From Pelagibacterium luteolum (lineage in GTDB: Bacteria > Pseudomonadota > Alphaproteobacteria > Rhizobiales > Devosiaceae), in the NCBI RefSeq assembly GCF_900100665.1, contig NZ_FNCS01000001.1, forward strand, positions 417,119 through 481,118: 64,000 nucleotides of DNA, read 5' to 3'. The first letter of the stretch is position 1; each line of letters opens with the position of its first letter. Shown here one piece after another: positions 44,766 through 52,854 of the stretch. The translations under genes and the position numbers were made by a program. The notes under the pieces are model-generated. The model was not told the origin of the DNA and made no database searches. It saw only the letters and a program-made list of their open reading frames with translations.

Positions 44766-46175
44766 ATGAGCGCCAAGACCCTCTACGACAAGATCTGGGA
44801 CGACCACGTGGTAACGACCAATGAGGACGGCACCGCCATCCTCTATATCGACCGCCACCTTGTCCACGAGGTCACGAGCCCGCAGGCGTTCGAGGGCCTT
44901 CGCATGTCCGGCCGCAAGGTTCGCGCGCCCGAGCGCACCCTGGCCGTCGTCGATCACAACGTCCCGACCACCGATCGCAGCCTGCCCAATCCCGATCCCG
45001 ACAGCGTCACCCAGATCGCGGCGCTCTCGGAAAACACCCGCGATTTCGGCATCGAATATTACGACGCCTATGACATGCGTCAGGGCATCGTTCACATCGT
45101 CGGCCCCGAGCAGGGCTTTACCCTCCCCGGCATGACGATCGTCTGCGGCGATAGCCACACCTCGACCCATGGCGCCTTCGGCGCTTTGGCCCACGGCATT
45201 GGCACCTCGGAAGTCGAACACGTTCTGGCCACCCAGACGCTGATCCAGTCCAAAGCCAAGAACATGCGCGTCACCGTCAACGGCTCACTGCCGGACGGCG
45301 TCACGGCAAAAGACATCATCCTTGCGATCATCGGAGAAATCGGCACCGCCGGCGGCAATGGCCATGTCATCGAATTTGCCGGCCAGGCCATTCGCGAACT
45401 CTCGATGGAAGGCCGCATGACGGTCTGCAACATGACCATCGAAGGCGGCGCCCGCGCCGGCCTCATCGCGCCCGACGAAAAAACCTTTGCCTACGTCAAG
45501 GATCGCCCGCGCGCGCCAAAGGGCGCTGCCTACGATATGGCGCTCGACTATTGGAAAACGCTCTATACCGACGAAGGCGCGACCTTTGACAAGGAAGTCG
45601 TCCTCGACGCCGCCAATCTCCCCCCGATCGTGTCATGGGGCTCTTCCCCGGAAGACGTGATCTCGGTCACCGGCGTCGTCCCCAATCCCGACGACATCGC
45701 CGATGCCAACCGCCGCGCCTCCAAAAAGCGCGCGCTGGAATATATGGGTCTGGAAGCAGGCACAAAGATCACCGACATCGAACTCGATCGCGTGTTCTTG
45801 GGCTCATGCACCAATGGCCGCATCGAAGATCTCCGCGCCGCCGCGGCCATCGTTGCTGGCCACAAGGTGCACCCGCGCGTCAACGCCATGGTCGTCCCCG
45901 GCTCGGGCCTCGTCAAAGCCCAGGCCGAAGCCGAGGGTCTGCACACCATCTTCATCGACGCCGGCTTTGAATGGCGCGAACCGGGCTGTTCCATGTGCTT
46001 GGCCATGAACCCCGACAAGCTCGCCCCGGGCGAACGCTGCGCCTCGACCTCGAACCGCAATTTCGAGGGCCGTCAGGGCTTTAAGGGCCGCACGCACCTT
46101 GTCTCCCCCATCATGGCCGCCGCCGCTGCCATCAAGGGCCACTTCGTTGACATCCGCGAATGGCCACGCACCTAG
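44766..46175 (+). CDS. leuC: 3-isopropylmalate dehydratase large subunit
   Basis: Fe-S catalytic subunit of isopropylmalate isomerase, partner of LeuD. 469 residues: opening [34 protein letters not shown], the first cluster cysteine in [14 protein letters not shown] and the other two in [13 protein letters not shown]. Complete. It is transcribed alone, far from leuD-leuB, but shares their upstream palindrome. Confidence 0.97.
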   Translation: MSAKTLYDKIWDDHVVTTNEDGTAILYIDRHLVHEVTSPQAFEGLRMSGRKVRAPERTLAVVDHNVPTTDRSLPNPDPDSVTQIAALSENTRDFGIEYYDAYDMRQGIVHIVGPEQGFTLPGMTIVCGDSHTSTHGAFGALAHGIGTSEVEHVLATQTLIQSKAKNMRVTVNGSLPDGVTAKDIILAIIGEIGTAGGNGHVIEFAGQAIRELSMEGRMTVCNMTIEGGARAGLIAPDEKTFAYVKDRPRAPKGAAYDMALDYWKTLYTDEGATFDKEVVLDAANLPPIVSWGSSPEDVISVTGVVPNPDDIADANRRASKKRALEYMGLEAGTKITDIELDRVFLGSCTNGRIEDLRAAAAIVAGHKVHPRVNAMVVPGSGLVKAQAEAEGLHTIFIDAGFEWREPGCSMCLAMNPDKLAPGERCASTSNRNFEGRQGFKGRTHLVSPIMAAAAAIKGHFVDIREWPRT

Positions 46176-46190
46176 GCCTCTCGTTTCAAG

Positions 46191-46226
46191 TTACCTCTCC
46201 TTGGCCCTAACCCGAGGAGAGGGTAA
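46191..46226 (+). repeat. Type B-like intergenic palindrome, copy 3
   Basis: TTACCTCTCCTTGG..CCCGAGGAGAGGGTAA, a divergent copy with long arms; a type A repeat follows. Confidence 0.55.
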
Positions 46227-46276
46227 CTGTCGCTCCCTTACCTCCGTCTGAGTTCGACACCGCGCCACCTCACCCC

Positions 46277-46306
46277 GTCATCCTCGGGCTTGACCCGAGG
46301 ACCCAG
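46277..46306 (+). repeat. Type A intergenic palindrome, copy 6
   Basis: GTCATCCTCGGGCTTGACCC-GAGGACCCAGG, ending 21 bp before the start codon of the zincin gene. Confidence 0.75.
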
Positions 46307-46326
46307 GAAAAGCCCCGGAGCTGGAT

Positions 46327-46755
46327 ATGTCAGAATCGGAAGGCGACGCAAAATTCTGGGGACCCCTTTCGTCCCCCTCGCTCGACGACATCGAAGCCCT
46401 CGCCGTCGAGGCACTCGAAGCGCTCCCCGAACCGTTCCGCTCCATGTCCCGCGGCATCGAATGCCGCGTCGCCGAATTTCCCACCGAGGAAATCTGCAAG
46501 GATATGGACATCGAAAGCCCCTTCGATCTCATGGGGCTGTTCGAGGGCGTCGGCCTCACCGATGACGGCGTCATCCCTCATACCGGCCAGTTCCCCAACC
46601 GCGTCTGGCTTTACCGCCGCCCCATGCTCGACTATTGGGCCGAACACACCGACACCCTCGGCGAAATCGTCACCCACGTCCTCATCCACGAGATCGGCCA
46701 CCATTTCGGCCTCTCGGACGACGACATGTACGCCATCGACGACGGCCTCAGGTGA
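46327..46755 (+). CDS. Small zincin-like metallopeptidase
   Basis: 142 residues of the predicted Zn-dependent protease family (minimal metzincin/DUF1025-like). The key motif VLIHEIGHHFGLSDDDMYAID gives HExxHxxGxxD, with two His, a third ligand (Asp) and catalytic Glu. Upstream are SLDDIEALAVEALEALPEPFR and the LMGLFEGVGLTD segment typical of the family. No signal peptide, so cytoplasmic. Physiological substrate unknown. GGAG precedes the ATG. Confidence 0.9.
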   Translation: MSESEGDAKFWGPLSSPSLDDIEALAVEALEALPEPFRSMSRGIECRVAEFPTEEICKDMDIESPFDLMGLFEGVGLTDDGVIPHTGQFPNRVWLYRRPMLDYWAEHTDTLGEIVTHVLIHEIGHHFGLSDDDMYAIDDGLR

Positions 46756-46792
46756 GTATCGGTTAAAGACCGAACCTCGCCACACCCCCCAC

Positions 46793-46832
46793 GTCATCCC
46801 GGACTTGATCCGGGACCCAGTCCTCCGCGCAA
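46793..46832 (+). repeat. Type A intergenic palindrome, copy 7
   Basis: GTCATCCCGGA-CTTGA-TCCGGGACCCAGTCCTCCGCG. Between the convergent zincin and orphan small-protein genes. Confidence 0.75.
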
Positions 46833-46882
46833 CGATAGGCCCTCCGAGTTAGCCAAAAGCGAACCCGCCCATCCCAGGCGCG

Positions 46883-47200
46883 CTACCCCCCAGCCTCATC
46901 CCTACTCATGAACCGATACTCAGCATGGGTATCGCCCTCCAGGTCGTCATCGACCACCAACACCAGCCCCTGCGCCTCGAGCGCTGCATACCATGTGTCC
47001 CAGTCGACAAGTTCGAAATGGCTGCCGGGCCGATCGGGCCCCTCATTGCCATCGGCATTGAGCATGTGCTGATCGAAGGTGAGCCCCAAAAGGTGCTGTT
47101 CCTTGCCACCGACATCGGGCATGTCGGCCATGATCGGCTCGCCCCCACGACCGGCAGTCCATGCCCTGATCTCTTCGAGTTCGGTTAGCGTTTTGGCCAT
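46883..47200 (-). CDS. Orphan acidic small protein
   Basis: 105 residues, strongly acidic, no membrane segment. I do not recognise a family. It opens MAKTLTELEEIRAWTAGRGGEP and contains a Trp/Asp-rich stretch FELVDWDTWYAALEAQG and VDDDLEGDTHAEYRF. The start at 47200 is set by AAAGGAG upstream; an alternative frame start at 47407 would add 69 residues of unlike composition. It is divergent from the degenerate GGDEF gene. Coding-like codon use supports a real gene. Confidence 0.7.
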   Translation of the reverse strand: MAKTLTELEEIRAWTAGRGGEPIMADMPDVGGKEQHLLGLTFDQHMLNADGNEGPDRPGSHFELVDWDTWYAALEAQGLVLVVDDDLEGDTHAEYRFMSRDEAGG

Positions 47201-47425
47201 CGTGCCGCTCCTTTGCTGCGGTTCGTGCTCACCACACTCCACAAACGCTTGCCGGGCGCGCAAGGTTTCCCGCCATGTGGAAGCGCGACCAAAGGGCACT
47301 ATGCAAATCGGACACTGAAATGTTAGTGAGAAAATATGACCTGACACGCGACCAGACAAGGACCCGGACGACTTGGAGCGTAGTGTATCGAACAACGACC
47401 GCTCCATCCGATATCCGGGCCTGTC

Positions 47426-48610
47426 ATGAGCGGTGGCATCTTCATATTTTCGGTGGCCATCTGCCTGTGCCTCGTCAAGGCCTCCGCCTTTTTCACGCTG
47501 TCGCTGTTTGACCGCACCAACCGTCCGGCGCGTCTGTTCGGCTATGCCTTTCTCAGCGCCGGCGTGAGCTTTACCGGCGAGCTGGTCCTTGCGACCGGGG
47601 TCGCTCCCGCCCTCACCCGCATGGTCATCGCGATGGCTATGGTGGTGATGTTCGTCCTGATCGCCTATGGCCTCGCGCTGCGCTATCGTGCGCCCCTGCC
47701 ACGGGGCGGCGGATTTGCCATTACGCTCGCCTCGGCGCTGCTCTTTATCCTGATCCTCGATCTGCCGCGCGGCGACTTCATCCGCCAGATGCTCTATCAG
47801 ATCCCCTACGCCCTCCTCAGCCTGCTTTCCCTCAGTGTGATCGCAAGGGCTGGCAATAAATCAGTGATCGACTGGATATTCGTTGGGATGTTTTTCATCC
47901 TCGCGGTTCAGTTTCTCGCCAAACCCTTCATCGCACTGGCTACCGGGGGCGTCGGCACCACGCCCGAACAGTTCGCCTCAACGCTCTATGCGGAAATCTC
48001 GGTCGCCATGGGCGCCGTCGTCCTGATCATCCTCGCCACCTCCGCTTTGGGCATGATGATCTACGACAGCGCCGCAACCCTCATTCGCCGCTCGGAGCGC
48101 GACAGCGAAACCGGCTTTCTCAATCGCGGCGGCTTTACCGCCCACGCCCAGCGTCTTCTGGGCACGCCGGCGACCCATGACGCAAATCCCGAACCCGGCG
48201 CTACCGATTGTGCGCTCACGCTGATCGCGCTCGATCATCCCTTGCGCCCCGGCTATCCCCCCGCCAGCACGGCAGTAGCCGATCTTGCGCGCACCATCGC
48301 CGAAATCGCCCCGCGCGACGCGCTGGTAGGCCGCATGGCCGAGCATGATTTCGCGATCCTGGCGCAAGGCGAAAACCTCTTCGCCGCCCGCCGCACCGCC
48401 GAAACCATCCGCAAGCAGTTCGGCCAGACAACGACCACCCCGCCCATCGGGCTCAGCGTCGGCATCACCGAGCGTGAGCCAGGCGATGTCTATGCGGAAC
48501 TGCTGGCCCGCAGCCTCTGGGCGCTCGACGAGGCCCAGCGCAATGGCGGCAATTGCGTCCGCCTCTCCGCGCGCTCAGGCTTTGGCCTCTCATCCAGTGG
48601 CAGCATCTAG
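47426..48610 (+). CDS. Membrane protein with degenerate GGDEF domain
   Basis: 394 residues: about seven membrane segments (1-220), then a GGDEF-like domain (225-385) opening DSETGFLNRGGFTAH. The signature is lost: GRMAEHDFAIL replaces RxGGDEF, and the usual metal-binding Asp motif is IALDHPL. A cyclase is therefore unlikely; a c-di-GMP or nucleotide-binding receptor or scaffold is more plausible. It ends overlapping the convergent ClpP-like gene by four bases. Confidence 0.85.
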   Translation: MSGGIFIFSVAICLCLVKASAFFTLSLFDRTNRPARLFGYAFLSAGVSFTGELVLATGVAPALTRMVIAMAMVVMFVLIAYGLALRYRAPLPRGGGFAITLASALLFILILDLPRGDFIRQMLYQIPYALLSLLSLSVIARAGNKSVIDWIFVGMFFILAVQFLAKPFIALATGGVGTTPEQFASTLYAEISVAMGAVVLIILATSALGMMIYDSAATLIRRSERDSETGFLNRGGFTAHAQRLLGTPATHDANPEPGATDCALTLIALDHPLRPGYPPASTAVADLARTIAEIAPRDALVGRMAEHDFAILAQGENLFAARRTAETIRKQFGQTTTTPPIGLSVGITEREPGDVYAELLARSLWALDEAQRNGGNCVRLSARSGFGLSSSGSI

Positions 48611-49464
48611 GGGGTATCAGTCTCAGCGTCCGCGACGGGCCCCGCTTCCGCTTCCGGCTCATCGCCGGCACTGGCCAGCGCGAACTCCACGACCTCGTCG
48701 GGCGTCAGATAATAGAGCCGGTTCGGCGGGGTCTCCATGGCATTGATCCACACAGCCGGATCGACCCCCATATCGTTGAGATACCGCGAAATCCGCGCCG
48801 TTATCGCCTGCGCATCGCTCATCGCCTGCGCCGAACCCACATCGTCCATCGCGGCGCTGGCGTAAATCTGGTGCACGCCGACCGCTGCCGTTTCAGACAC
48901 CAGCCGCGTGACGCCCCCCGCCAGAACCAGCGGACATGACGAGGCGCACAGCGCTCCATCGCCCACAGCCGTTCCATACCCACCGTCGCGAATGGCCCGC
49001 CCTATCGCCAGCGCATCCTCGACCGAACCGCCGGGCGAATTGAGGGCCACGGTCTCGATATAATCGCCGCGCCGTTCGAGCTCGGCGGTAAACTGCGCCG
49101 CAGCGCCGGGAACGATCGTCCCCTCGAGCATCAGCACCCCTCCCGCCACAAGCTCGATCGACAACGGCTCGCTCAACTGCTCGGGCGGCGTCGTCACCCG
49201 ATCGAGCGGACGATAGGCTGGATTGTCGGGATCGATCTCCGGCCGCTCGACAGCTGGCAACATCGGATCACCCGGTTCCACCGCAAGCTCGTCGGGCCGG
49301 TTTTCATTGAGCGCCATATAGTCGGTGACCAGAACCCATGCAGCCCCGCCCAGCATGGCGTAAAATGCCACCCGCAGGATCGCCCCATCGTCCCAGCTCG
49401 CCACCCAGTCGGAAAATTTCGCGCCAAACCCTTTTCGCGCGACCGGCGTCCCCATGCTGGTCAT
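48607..49464 (-). CDS. Membrane-anchored ClpP-like serine protease homologue
   Basis: 285 residues: one N-terminal membrane segment (about 30-48), a Pro-rich linker (60-100), and a ClpP/crotonase-like domain (100-260) with VALNSPGGSVEDALAIGRAI, CASSCPLVLAGG carrying the likely nucleophile (Ser175) and GVHQIY with the His (198). This is the COG3904 type of predicted periplasmic protein. Acidic C-terminal tail. The ATG overlaps the stop of the upstream membrane gene (ATGA). Substrate unknown. Confidence 0.8.
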   Translation of the reverse strand: MTSMGTPVARKGFGAKFSDWVASWDDGAILRVAFYAMLGGAAWVLVTDYMALNENRPDELAVEPGDPMLPAVERPEIDPDNPAYRPLDRVTTPPEQLSEPLSIELVAGGVLMLEGTIVPGAAAQFTAELERRGDYIETVALNSPGGSVEDALAIGRAIRDGGYGTAVGDGALCASSCPLVLAGGVTRLVSETAAVGVHQIYASAAMDDVGSAQAMSDAQAITARISRYLNDMGVDPAVWINAMETPPNRLYYLTPDEVVEFALASAGDEPEAEAGPVADAETDTP

Positions 49465-50837
49465 GAGCGGTTCGGCCCTTCGCTACGCTTGCGCTGAAAG
49501 GCCGGCAGCGGCGTCACCGTATCGTCGTCACGCGCCACGACCGGGGTCACCGGCTGCGGTTCGGCTTCGCGCGCCACCTCGCGCTCGGGCGCCACATCCG
49601 GCTCCACTTCAGGCGCGTCCCGCACCACAGGCTGCTCAACCCGCGCCTGGCTCGCCATCATCTGGTTGTGCAGCGAAACCGCACGGATCATGTCCGCAGC
49701 CGTCAGCGTCTCCGCATCGTCGAGCGCCTCGGCGTCGCGCCGCATCGCCGAATGCGCCACCGCCAAAAGCAGCACCAGCACCACCGGCAAAAGATCGATC
49801 GAAATCGCCCCAGCCCAGGACGGCACGAAGTCCGACGCATAGCGCAAGACGGCTTCCGCCGAAGACAACGGCACGAAGCGCCGCGGTTCGACCTGCGGCT
49901 GGGCGATGATTGTCTGTGCCGCTTCGGACAGCACGCGCGATTGCGCATCCACCGCTTCGCGGATATTGGCCATCGCCGCATCCTGGCGCGCCACCAGCCC
50001 GGCGCTCTGCCCATCGGACACCGGCGCAATGAACCCCAGCGACAGATCGTCGGCCGCGCGCGCCACCGATGGTGCCACCGACGTTTCCTGCAACGCTGCG
50101 ATCACCCCCGTAAGGGCAACGATCTCGGCCGCAAAAGTATCGGCACGAGGCTGCACCTCACCGGGCGCCGAGACAAGTTCGCGCATCGCCGTCAAATGCC
50201 CCGACCCGGTCTCGAACAGCTCGGCAACTCGCCCCTGCGATCCGGTGATCGTATTGCCCAGCGCATTCATCTGCGCACTCATCTGGCTCAAAAGCTGCAC
50301 CACCGAGCCCGACCCGGCCGAACCGGTCAAGGCGCCGCCATCCTGCTCCTGCTGCGCCAGCGTGGCAAACCGCTCGCCGGCCCGTTGCACGTCGGGCAGC
50401 AGCGATTGCGCCGACAGCGCATTGGCATGCGCTGCGTCCAGATCGCCGGTATATTGCTCCAGCGTCACCGCCATATGCTGTTCCAGCGCCGCCGATCCGG
50501 CCAGCGCCGCGGCATTCAGCCAGGAACTCATCGCGACGATCATCAGCGATCCCAGCCCCATGATGGCGATCATCAAAAGCCTTTGGCTCATCTCCCGCAT
50601 CAAGGGGAGGAACCGCATCATGTAGCTCCAGAAGACGTAAATCCCCACCGACACGGCCACCGAATAGATGATCGCGGCAAAGAAGACGAAGTTCGCGTCG
50701 CCATCGAGCAGCCCGCGCACACCGAGATAGGTATAGACCCCGCTGGCCAGCGCCAGGACGGCGAGGGCGAAGCGCGATGTCGTCTCCAACCCCTTGATCG
50801 TCTGGTTGATCCGGGCGGCACTGTTCTGGCTGGACAT
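49461..50837 (-). CDS. Uncharacterised membrane protein with large extracytoplasmic helical domain
   Basis: 458 residues that I do not recognise: three membrane segments near the N-terminus (about 23-40, 50-70, 88-108), an Ala/Gln-rich helical domain of about 230 residues (110-340), a fourth membrane segment (341-364) and an acidic cytoplasmic tail rich in Glu/Pro/Val. The architecture resembles receptor or scaffold proteins. ATG 50837 follows AAGGG. It overlaps the ClpP-like gene by four bases, so the two form a coupled pair. Confidence 0.75.
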   Translation of the reverse strand: MSSQNSAARINQTIKGLETTSRFALAVLALASGVYTYLGVRGLLDGDANFVFFAAIIYSVAVSVGIYVFWSYMMRFLPLMREMSQRLLMIAIMGLGSLMIVAMSSWLNAAALAGSAALEQHMAVTLEQYTGDLDAAHANALSAQSLLPDVQRAGERFATLAQQEQDGGALTGSAGSGSVVQLLSQMSAQMNALGNTITGSQGRVAELFETGSGHLTAMRELVSAPGEVQPRADTFAAEIVALTGVIAALQETSVAPSVARAADDLSLGFIAPVSDGQSAGLVARQDAAMANIREAVDAQSRVLSEAAQTIIAQPQVEPRRFVPLSSAEAVLRYASDFVPSWAGAISIDLLPVVLVLLLAVAHSAMRRDAEALDDAETLTAADMIRAVSLHNQMMASQARVEQPVVRDAPEVEPDVAPEREVAREAEPQPVTPVVARDDDTVTPLPAFQRKRSEGPNRS

Positions 50838-51023
50838 GGACGAGCCCTTAAAAAAGCTTCCCAAAAAGCGGAAGCGTCACTGACACATAACTTAAGGGGA
50901 GCTTAACAGGCCGATACCGGCAAAATCGAGACACAATCGATGCTCGCGCTTTTGTGATGGCAGGCGCCCAATCCCGGCCTCTCCCGCAAGCGTTAATCAG
51001 GGATCGCACACAGGAGGACAAAA

Positions 51024-51794
51024 ATGGATTTGACCCGCCGCCAGACGCTCGGCCTGGGCCTGACGACCCTTGCCGCCCTCGGCATCACGACCATCATCCC
51101 GCGCACCGCCTTCGCCCAATCGGGTGGGCAGACCTACCCCACCGACAATGGTGAGATCGTCGTTCATCCGATCTCCCATGCTTCGCTGGTCCTCGAAACC
51201 CCCTCGGGCGTCATCTATGTCGATCCCGTCGAAGGCGCCGAGCTCTATGCCGACCTGCCCCCGCCCGATCTGATCCTCATCACCCACGAACACGGCGACC
51301 ATTTCGATCTACCGACCCTTGAAGCTATCATTGTCGAGGGTACCGAGATCATCGCAAATCCCGCAGTCTTTGCCATGCTGCCCGAAGCCCTCGCCGCCAA
51401 CGCCCGCGAAATGGCAAATGGCGACACCGACAGTTTTGGCGACATCGCGATCGAAGCGATCCCGGCCTACAATACCACCGAGGACCGTCTTCAATACCAT
51501 CCGCAAGGCCGTGACAATGGCTACGTCCTCGATATCGACGGCTCTCGTGTCTATATCGCCGGCGACACCGAAGACATTCCCGAAATGCGCGCGCTGGAAA
51601 ATATAGCCATCGCCTTCGTGCCCATGAATTTGCCCTTCACCATGACCGTCGAACAAGCCGCCTCCGGCGTCGCCGCCTTCGCCCCGACAGTGGTCTATCC
51701 CTACCACTACGGCGAAAGCGACATCGACCTCTTCGAAGAGCTCCTCACAGCCGAAACCGACGCCACCGAAGTCGTCCGCGGCGAGTGGTATTGA
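51024..51794 (+). CDS. Tat-exported MBL-fold metal-dependent hydrolase
   Basis: 256 residues with a twin-arginine signal peptide (LTRRQTLGLGLTTLAALG.., cleavage near TAFAQ). The mature part is an UlaG/YtnP-like metallo-beta-lactamase fold: HASLVLETPSGVIYVDPVEG, the metal motif ITHEHGDHFDLPTLEA, YVLDIDGSRVYIAGDTEDI and YPYHYGE. Probably periplasmic. Substrate unknown. AGGAGGA is ideally spaced before the ATG. Divergent from the membrane-ClpP pair; has its own terminator. Confidence 0.9.
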   Translation: MDLTRRQTLGLGLTTLAALGITTIIPRTAFAQSGGQTYPTDNGEIVVHPISHASLVLETPSGVIYVDPVEGAELYADLPPPDLILITHEHGDHFDLPTLEAIIVEGTEIIANPAVFAMLPEALAANAREMANGDTDSFGDIAIEAIPAYNTTEDRLQYHPQGRDNGYVLDIDGSRVYIAGDTEDIPEMRALENIAIAFVPMNLPFTMTVEQAASGVAAFAPTVVYPYHYGESDIDLFEELLTAETDATEVVRGEWY

Positions 51795-51801
51795 GGCGCA
51801 T

Positions 51802-51840
51802 AAAAAACAAAAACCCCGCCTCGGAAGGCGGGGTTTTTTT
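51802..51840. terminator. Bidirectional intrinsic terminator
   Basis: 11-bp stem AAACCCCGCCT-CGGA-AGGCGGGGTTT with T-runs on both strands, between the convergent MBL hydrolase gene and brnA. Confidence 0.95.
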
Positions 51841-51861
51841 GAACTTGGTGGTACAAATCCA

Positions 51862-52143
51862 TCAGCGCCGCGATGTTGAAAGGCTTTCCATATAACTGCG
51901 AAGCACCGCATTCATCCGGGTCTGATAGCCTTCACCCTGCGCCTTGTACCAGTCGAGCACATCCCGATCGACGCGAAGACTGATCGATTTCTTGGCCAGC
52001 GGCTCTTTGAGTACCGCCGTTTTCCAGAAATCTCCGTCCAGAGTATCGCCTTCGGGCGCATTCGGGTCGTGATATAACTCACCGCGCCCATGCATCTCCC
52101 GCAGGCCGGCGAGCGAGCTCTTCTTGATATCGTTTTCTGTCAT
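51862..52143 (-). CDS. brnA: BrnA-type antitoxin
   Basis: 93 residues: a variable, charged N-terminus and a C-terminal ribbon-helix-helix-type segment KKSISLRVDRDVLDWYKAQG followed by GYQTRMNAVLRSYMES, the BrnA signature. It neutralises BrnT and represses the operon. The ATG at 52143 follows AAAGGTGG; it overlaps the 3' end of brnT by 65 bases in another frame, so the antitoxin is translated second. Followed by a bidirectional terminator. Confidence 0.92.
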   Translation of the reverse strand: MTENDIKKSSLAGLREMHGRGELYHDPNAPEGDTLDGDFWKTAVLKEPLAKKSISLRVDRDVLDWYKAQGEGYQTRMNAVLRSYMESLSTSRR

Positions 52144-52381
52144 CGCGGCCACCTTTCCAGGCTGTGATCAAGCGGATCGTGTCATCCCGAATCGTGAAAA
52201 CCACCACGAAGCACTCAAGTCCGACAGCGCCCAGCGCAATCGAGCGCTCTTCACCATAGTCTTTTCGAACGTCCCGCGAGATAAAGACCGGTCCCTCGAA
52301 AATCAGCGCGGCGTAAAGCATGTCGATCCGGCGGCTCGCTATGACCTCACGCCGTTTCGCCTCGCTCCACGTAAATTCCAA
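52079..52381 (-). CDS. brnT: BrnT-type toxin (RelE-like RNase)
   Basis: 100 residues matching BrnT: EFTWSEAKRREVIASRRIDM, then VFISRDVRKDYGEERSIALG and TIRLITAWKGGRDDRKRYQEEL. BrnT is a ribosome-independent RNase that slows growth. The start is TTG at 52381: longer frames begin at or before the predicted transcription start, and GGGGGCGGA lies at ribosome-site distance from this TTG. It is 85 bp downstream of clpS on the same strand but with its own promoter. Confidence 0.88.
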   Translation of the reverse strand: MEFTWSEAKRREVIASRRIDMLYAALIFEGPVFISRDVRKDYGEERSIALGAVGLECFVVVFTIRDDTIRLITAWKGGRDDRKRYQEELARRPAGDAWAR

Positions 52382-52428
52382 GCTGTCCGCCCCCAGCAGC
52401 AACGACGCGGAACGTGCGACGCGAACCA

Positions 52429-52457
52429 AATATACGAAATGTATATACAGCCGTCAA
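52429..52457 (-). promoter_or_regulatory. brnTA promoter and overlapping operator
   Basis: Minus strand TTGACG (52457-52452), exactly 17 nt, TATATT (52434-52429); start predicted near 52422. The perfect inverted repeat ATATAC-GAAAT-GTATAT (52430-52446) covers the -10 and part of the spacer, the expected place for autorepression by the BrnTA complex. Confidence 0.7.
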
Positions 52458-52466
52458 GGTAAGGGT

Positions 52467-52772
52467 CTATTCTTCCGGTTCGGTCGTCACCATGAGCGGA
52501 AACCCGAACTGCTGGCTGAGTTCAATCGCCTCGTCCGCCTTGGTTTCGGCGATCTCCTTGGTAAAGACCGCGATCACCGCCGAGCCCTTCTGGTGCGCGG
52601 TCATCATGATCGCCATGGCCTGCGGCTCGCCGATCCGAAAAACCGATTCCAGCATTTTGACGACGAATTCGCGCGGCGTGTAATCGTCATTGAGCAAGAT
52701 GACCTTGTGCAGCTTGGGCCGCGCGATCTTGAGCTCGGTCTCCGTGCGGTTTTTTGTCGATGTATCGCTCAT
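52467..52772 (-). CDS. clpS: ATP-dependent Clp protease adaptor ClpS
   Basis: N-end-rule adaptor delivering substrates to ClpAP. 101 residues with a charged flexible N-terminus, then KLHKVILLNDDYTPREFVVKML (Asp and Asn of the amino-end pocket) and MMTAHQKGSAVIAVFTKEIAETK, the usual ClpS core. Start at ATG 52772. clpA is not within the window on this side. brnTA's promoter begins 10 bp after its stop. Confidence 0.95.
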   Translation of the reverse strand: MSDTSTKNRTETELKIARPKLHKVILLNDDYTPREFVVKMLESVFRIGEPQAMAIMMTAHQKGSAVIAVFTKEIAETKADEAIELSQQFGFPLMVTTEPEE

Positions 52773-52783
52773 TACAGCCTCAC

Positions 52784-52823
52784 AAAACAAAAGCGGAGCG
52801 GCCCCTAATTATAAGGCCGCTCC
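52784..52823 (-). terminator. Intrinsic terminator of typA
   Basis: 9-bp stem GGAGCGGCC/GGCCGCTCC with an 11-nt loop, followed on the minus strand by GCTTTTGTTTTG, 31 bp after the typA stop. Confidence 0.8.
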
Positions 52824-52854
52824 CCTCGCATCTCAAATCAACTTAGCCGCTATA

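Noticed and set aside
43725-46306. CRISPR array or tandem repeat
   Set aside because: The repeats are dispersed, palindromic and irregularly spaced, with no unique spacers or cas genes.
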